DNA from: Bacteroidia bacterium
GTDB taxonomy: Bacteria; Bacteroidota; Bacteroidia; Flavobacteriales; Flavobacteriaceae
Reading direction: 5' to 3'
Length of the DNA stretch: 10,585 bases
NCBI GenBank assembly: GCA_030429325.1
Contig: JAUICT010000038.1
Span: forward strand, 1-10,585
The notes under the pieces are model-generated. The model had not been told where the DNA came from, ran no database searches, and saw only the letters and a program-made list of their open reading frames with translations. Below, in pieces: positions 6,917-10,585 of the stretch (position 1 is its first letter; every line of letters starts with the position of its first letter). The position numbers and the translations under genes were made by a program.

Positions 6917-8157
6917 GACTTTTAATCAAAACAGTATTATATTATGTTACGGCATCACTCCTCTTTTTTATTGTGGCGGGGTTTATCATTGTATTTGACT
7001 TCAAAAACATCATAGATCAAGAGATCAATAAATATTTGGTCAACAGAGAGGAAATTGCCACCACACAGATCGTAAATGGAGTTGATCTGGAGTCCTTGAA
7101 CAACTACGAACAAATCATCAAAGAAACAGATTCCCATATCAGATTGGATAACCTGATATTCAAGGACACTACACGCTACGACATTATTGATGATACTTTT
7201 CATGATTACAGAATGCTCAAGGTCACCAGGAGAATCGGGAACATTTACTATGAGATAACCATGTTCCGATCATTGATACAACCCAATACCTTGATCAAAG
7301 AGGTCTTAATTTCGCTATTTATCGTATTCTTGGGTTTATTGGCCTTTTTAATTCTGAGCAATCTTCTTATTTCCACCAAGGTTTGGTTACCGTTCAAGGA
7401 AACCTTGAAAGCTTTGGAAACCTATGAGCTGGGAAGCTCAATGCCTTTGGACCTTCAATCATCCAGTACTCAAGAGTTCGATCAGCTCAACGAAATTATC
7501 AATAGCATGATAAAAAAGATGAGATACGATTACCTCAACTTGAAGGAGTTTACAGAGAACTTGGCCCATGAAATCCAGACCCCGTTGACCATTATCCGTA
7601 GAAAAAGTGAAAAGCTGCTGCATAGCAATGATCTAACCAAAGAACAAGTCGATAAACTCAATGCCATTTACAGTAACTGTATTAGACTTTCCAGAGTTAA
7701 TCGAGGATTGACCCTTTTGGCTAAAATTGACTCCGGTGTATACCAAAAGCACAAACAGGTCAATATTACGGATATACTTAAATCACAAGTTCAACATTAT
7801 GCTGAGATGATATCCCTGAAAGATATTACATTGAAGACCGACCTCAAACATGATATACGGTATGACATCAACCCGGAGTTGTCCATTATTTTAATTTCAA
7901 ACCTCATTCGAAATGCTATTAATCACAACATAAAAGATGGTGAAATCAGTATTTCAACTTTTGATCAAGGGATAATCATAAAAAACACAGGAAAGAACCT
8001 CCCGATAAGTCAAGAGCTCTTCAACAGATTCCAAAAAACAGGCGGTAATTCTCTAGGTCTTGGATTATCCCTAATCTCAAAAATCTGCAATCTGCACAAT
8101 ATACATATTGAATACCGATATAGCGACGAAAACCATGTTTTCCAGCTTTTCTTTTAA
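6913..8157 (+). CDS. Membrane sensor histidine kinase, partner of the upstream response regulator
   Basis: This 414-residue kinase starts at a GTG that overlaps the regulator stop codon (GTGA, 4 bases), the usual sign of translational coupling. No ATG occurs until well inside the protein, and the first membrane helix begins directly after the GTG. Two membrane helices (about 8-28 and 129-154) flank a periplasmic sensor region of about 100 residues with no recognised domain. A short linker leads to the dimerisation domain with H219 in ENLAHEIQTPLTII. The ATP-binding domain follows, with the N box around N330/N334, an F-box-like ELFNRFQK at 368-375 and the glycine-rich GGNSLGLGLSLI at 377-388. 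The G1 box reads IKNTGKNLP, with Asn where most kinases have Asp, as seen in a subgroup of Bacteroidota kinases. The protein stops soon after the G2 region, as usual. The signal is unknown; a phosphate, inositol-phosphate or metal cue is an inference from the neighbours. Confidence 0.93.
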   Translation: MRLLIKTVLYYVTASLLFFIVAGFIIVFDFKNIIDQEINKYLVNREEIATTQIVNGVDLESLNNYEQIIKETDSHIRLDNLIFKDTTRYDIIDDTFHDYRMLKVTRRIGNIYYEITMFRSLIQPNTLIKEVLISLFIVFLGLLAFLILSNLLISTKVWLPFKETLKALETYELGSSMPLDLQSSSTQEFDQLNEIINSMIKKMRYDYLNLKEFTENLAHEIQTPLTIIRRKSEKLLHSNDLTKEQVDKLNAIYSNCIRLSRVNRGLTLLAKIDSGVYQKHKQVNITDILKSQVQHYAEMISLKDITLKTDLKHDIRYDINPELSIILISNLIRNAINHNIKDGEISISTFDQGIIIKNTGKNLPISQELFNRFQKTGGNSLGLGLSLISKICNLHNIHIEYRYSDENHVFQLFF

Positions 8158-8196
8158 CACAGAATCTCTACAGAATTCACTTATATTTTTACTTAA

Positions 8197-8616
8197 ATGA
8201 AAACAAGAATCCTCTTATTGTCAATATTGTCCATTTGGGCTTGTGACACTGTTAAAGTTCCAGCTAAGATTCAAGCACATTTTTTGGAGATGGAACCCGA
8301 TGCTTCAGGTTTTATCTGGACAGTAGAAGGCGATGTTTATCAAGTTGATTATCATTTGGACAATAGACACACAACATCCTACTATGACAAACGGGGTACG
8401 TGGCTAGAAACAGAAACTGAAATTACGGTGGAAGAACTGGCACATGATGTGGTCCAAACACTCAAGACAAAAATGGGAGAATACTCCATTGTTGACATTG
8501 AATTGGTATATACCAGGGACGGAGATACCTTATATGAAGTCGACTTAAAAAAGGGTGGAAAATTCTATGATATTTTATTTGACCCTACTGGAAAGATTCT
8601 AAGAAAGAAAATATAA
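8197..8616 (+). CDS. PepSY-like (DUF2874-type) lipoprotein
   Basis: This is a small 139-residue envelope protein. The N-terminus is a lipoprotein signal with a lipobox-like IWAC, giving a lipidated C16. The remainder reads as PepSY-like repeats typical of Bacteroidota proteins grouped as DUF2874 or beta-lactamase-inhibitor-like PepSY: YQVDYHLDNRHTTSYYDKRG...ETETEI near the middle, then TLYEVDLKKGGKFYDILFDPTGKIL at the end, the last with the characteristic Y-x-V/I-x-F/L-D-x-x-G-K pattern. Such proteins bind or restrain partners in the periplasm, but their function is generally unknown. It starts 39 bases after the kinase stop and ends 18 bases before the phytase start, so it sits inside the same probable operon. 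A TATATTTT at 8182-8189 resembles a -7 box with one mismatch, so an internal promoter is possible. The placement suggests an accessory to the kinase or to phytase maturation; this is conjecture. Confidence 0.82.
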   Translation: MKTRILLLSILSIWACDTVKVPAKIQAHFLEMEPDASGFIWTVEGDVYQVDYHLDNRHTTSYYDKRGTWLETETEITVEELAHDVVQTLKTKMGEYSIVDIELVYTRDGDTLYEVDLKKGGKFYDILFDPTGKILRKKI

Positions 8617-8634
8617 AGATTAAATTAAAGAAAC

Positions 8635-10585
8635 ATGAAAGTACAATCATTATTCATTTTAACAGTACTTGTTCTCAATTCTTGCGGTGCGCAGAACAAT
8701 GAAAACAAAATAAGCCCAACATTAATAACGGAAAAAACCAATCATGATACCGATGATCCAGCAATTTGGGTCAATGAGGAAAACCCGAGTGAAAGCCTCA
8801 TTATTGGAACTGACAAAAGTGAGGATGGTGCCCTATTTGTTTATGACCTGAGCGGTAAAATAATTGAAAGTAAAACCGTAAAAAATCTTAAGCGCCCAAA
8901 CAATGTGGATGTTGAGGAATTTGAGCATGGTGAAGAGGAATTCTCCATAGCTGTTACGACTGAAAGACTTACCAATAAACTTAGAATATTTAAAGTGCCT
9001 GAGATGACACCTATTGACAATGGAGGCATCCCAGTATTCGAAGGGGAAGAACTTAAGGCTCCAATGGGCATAGCCCTTTATAAAAACCCTGACGACATCG
9101 TTTACGCATTCGTGGGGAGAAAATCAGGACCGGAAGACAATTACATTTGGCAATATCAGTTGGAAGGTGATAGTCTTGGGAACATCAAGGCCCATAAAGT
9201 CCGTGAATTTGGACGATATAGTGGACAAAAAGAAATTGAAGCCATTGCAGTGGATGATGAATTGGGGTATGTGTACTATTCCGATGAAGGAGTGGGTGTT
9301 AGAAAATACCATGCAGATGTTGATAAAGGCAATGAAGAACTTGCACTTTTTGCCACTGAGGGTTTCTCTCGTGACCATGAAGGCATTAGCATTTATCCTA
9401 CTGATGTGGGTACAGGGTACATTATCGTATCTGACCAACAGGCCAATAAGTTTCACTTGTTTGCCCGAGAAGGCGTCAAAAACAATCCGCACGAGCATCA
9501 ATTGGTGAAGTCCGTTCTTCTATCAACCTCCCAGAGTGATGGTTCAGAAGTGACCAATGCAAGTTTGGGCACCAAATTCCCGAAAGGGCTTTTTGTGGCC
9601 ATGTCCGATGACAAAACCTTTCAATATTACAATTGGGAAGATATAGCTGGAGATGACCTTATCATTGCCCCTAATGGACTTCCTCAACATACCAAAAATG
9701 CGATACACCCTAAATATGTTACTGAAAAGGTTGTGTTCGACACAGATGATCCTGCCATATGGATTAACAAAGAAGACCCATCCAAAAGTCTAATCATAGG
9801 CACGGACAAAGAAGATGGAGGGGGATTATATGTATTTGATTTAAAAGGGAACATCATAAAAGAAAAATGTGTCCTAGGGCTTCAAAGACCCAATAATGTG
9901 GATGTCGCCTATGGTTTTGACCTCAATGGAGAAGTCGTGGATATTGTAGTAACCACTGAAAGAAGCAATAATCAATTGAGAATATTCACCCTACCGGACA
10001 TGAAACCTATTGATGGTGGAGGGCTTCCTGTATTTATAGATAGGGAGGAAAAAGATCCCATGGGTCTAGCACTTTACACACATCAGGACACCAAGGAAAT
10101 CCATGCGATCGTAGGTCCCAAATCTGGACCGTCCACTGGATACCTATCTCAATACAGGATTGATAGTACCCCTAACGGAACTGCCATATTGAATAAGGTG
10201 AGGGATTTTGGCAACTATAGTGGAGTCAAGGAAATTGAAGCCATAGCGGTGGACAATGAATTGGGTTATGTATACTATTCAGATGAAAATTTTGGAGTGA
10301 GAAAATATTATGCCGATCCTGAAAAAGGCGATAATGAACTTGCCCTGTTCGGGACAGAGGATTTCGGACGGGATATTGAAGGAATAAGTATCTACAAGAA
10401 CACTGACGGTACCGGATATATCCTAATTTCCGACCAGCAGCGCAACACCTTCAATATATATCCAAGAGAGGGTGCAACAGAATCAGCGCATAACCATACA
10501 TTGATAAAATCCATTGAGTTGTTAACCGCTGAAAGTGATGGGTCCGATGTTACATCGGTTCCGCTAAACGAAGATTTTCCACAAG
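8635..10585 (+). CDS. Lipoprotein beta-propeller phytase with two tandem catalytic domains, C-terminus cut by window edge
   Basis: The frame is open from the ATG at 8635 to the right edge (650 codons visible, no stop). The signal MKVQSLFILTVLVLNSC has a lipobox LNSC, giving a lipidated C17. Two homologous beta-propeller phytase domains follow: residues about 32-355 and from about 360 on. Each carries DDPAIW (40-45, 371-376), GTDK near the next loop, RPNNVD (from R87, R418), TTER (R111, R443), KSGP, KEIEAIAVD (E200, E533), YYSDE, D-x-EGISIY (D247/E249, D580/E582) and SDGS. These are the positions at which Bacillus phytases place calcium- and phosphate-binding residues, so both domains look intact. 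The enzyme hydrolyses phytate (3-phytase, EC 3.1.3.8) in a Ca2+-dependent way. By comparison of the two copies, some 30-40 residues of domain 2 lie beyond the window. The gap to the upstream gene is 18 bases. Whether it faces the periplasm or the outside is not evident; the residues after Cys17 (GAQNNEN) lack a clear surface-export signal. Confidence 0.95.
   Translation, partial: MKVQSLFILTVLVLNSCGAQNNENKISPTLITEKTNHDTDDPAIWVNEENPSESLIIGTDKSEDGALFVYDLSGKIIESKTVKNLKRPNNVDVEEFEHGEEEFSIAVTTERLTNKLRIFKVPEMTPIDNGGIPVFEGEELKAPMGIALYKNPDDIVYAFVGRKSGPEDNYIWQYQLEGDSLGNIKAHKVREFGRYSGQKEIEAIAVDDELGYVYYSDEGVGVRKYHADVDKGNEELALFATEGFSRDHEGISIYPTDVGTGYIIVSDQQANKFHLFAREGVKNNPHEHQLVKSVLLSTSQSDGSEVTNASLGTKFPKGLFVAMSDDKTFQYYNWEDIAGDDLIIAPNGLPQHTKNAIHPKYVTEKVVFDTDDPAIWINKEDPSKSLIIGTDKEDGGGLYVFDLKGNIIKEKCVLGLQRPNNVDVAYGFDLNGEVVDIVVTTERSNNQLRIFTLPDMKPIDGGGLPVFIDREEKDPMGLALYTHQDTKEIHAIVGPKSGPSTGYLSQYRIDSTPNGTAILNKVRDFGNYSGVKEIEAIAVDNELGYVYYSDENFGVRKYYADPEKGDNELALFGTEDFGRDIEGISIYKNTDGTGYILISDQQRNTFNIYPREGATESAHNHTLIKSIELLTAESDGSDVTSVPLNEDFPQ
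8728..10585 (+). repeat. Tandem in-frame duplication of the phytase domain
   Basis: Copy 1 (8728-9720) and copy 2 (9721 to the edge) align in frame with an offset of 993 bases (331 codons) near the start and 999 bases (333 codons) in the middle, so they differ by small indels. Nucleotide similarity is still obvious in places, for example around GAAATTGAAGCC at 9232 and 10231. Copy 2 is truncated by the window. Third-position differences are frequent, so the duplication is not extremely recent. Confidence 0.85.

Noticed and set aside
9124..9508. Open frames of 113 codons (plus) and 125 codons (minus) inside the phytase gene
   Set aside because: They are out-of-frame shadows of the phytase reading frame, which is continuous and carries all family motifs.

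Overview
The window looks like the chromosome of a marine-type Flavobacteriaceae (Bacteroidota). The support is a TonB-dependent receptor with an N-terminal carboxypeptidase-regulatory-like domain, a DUF2874-type PepSY-like lipoprotein, AT-rich coding sequence, no Shine-Dalgarno signals at most starts, and an exact Bacteroidota-type -7 promoter hexamer (TAnnTTTG) before the receptor gene. I cannot assign a genus from the sequence.

Layout. Positions 1-1295 (minus strand) hold most of a ParB-family protein whose C-terminal end lies beyond the left edge. It is visibly more GC-rich than the rest and reads like an accessory or mobile-element ParB. Positions 1296-2038 are an AT-rich intergenic stretch with no convincing gene. 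Its right half is the leader of the receptor gene and carries recurrent TTGATTAA sites. Positions 2039-10585 (plus strand) hold one coherent gene set: a TonB-dependent receptor, a strong hairpin terminator, a phosphate-selective porin O/P-like protein, an OmpR-family response regulator, its histidine kinase (4-nt overlap), a PepSY-like lipoprotein, and a lipoprotein beta-propeller phytase with two tandem catalytic domains that runs off the right edge.

How the genes fit together (inference from family knowledge). The lipoprotein phytase would cleave phosphate from Ca-phytate or other inositol phosphates at the cell envelope. The porin would admit the released phosphate, and the TonB-dependent receptor would bring in phytate-derived inositol phosphates or a metal complex too large for a porin. 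The two-component system sits between the transport and enzyme genes and probably controls the set. The small PepSY-like lipoprotein is an envelope protein of unknown job, possibly an accessory of the kinase. After the terminator at 4853-4889 I see no further terminator, so porin, regulator, kinase, PepSY-like and phytase genes could form one transcript separate from the receptor gene. Pairing of beta-propeller phytases with TonB receptors has been noted before. The addition of a dedicated two-component system, an OprO/P-type porin and a PepSY-like lipoprotein is the part most worth a second look.
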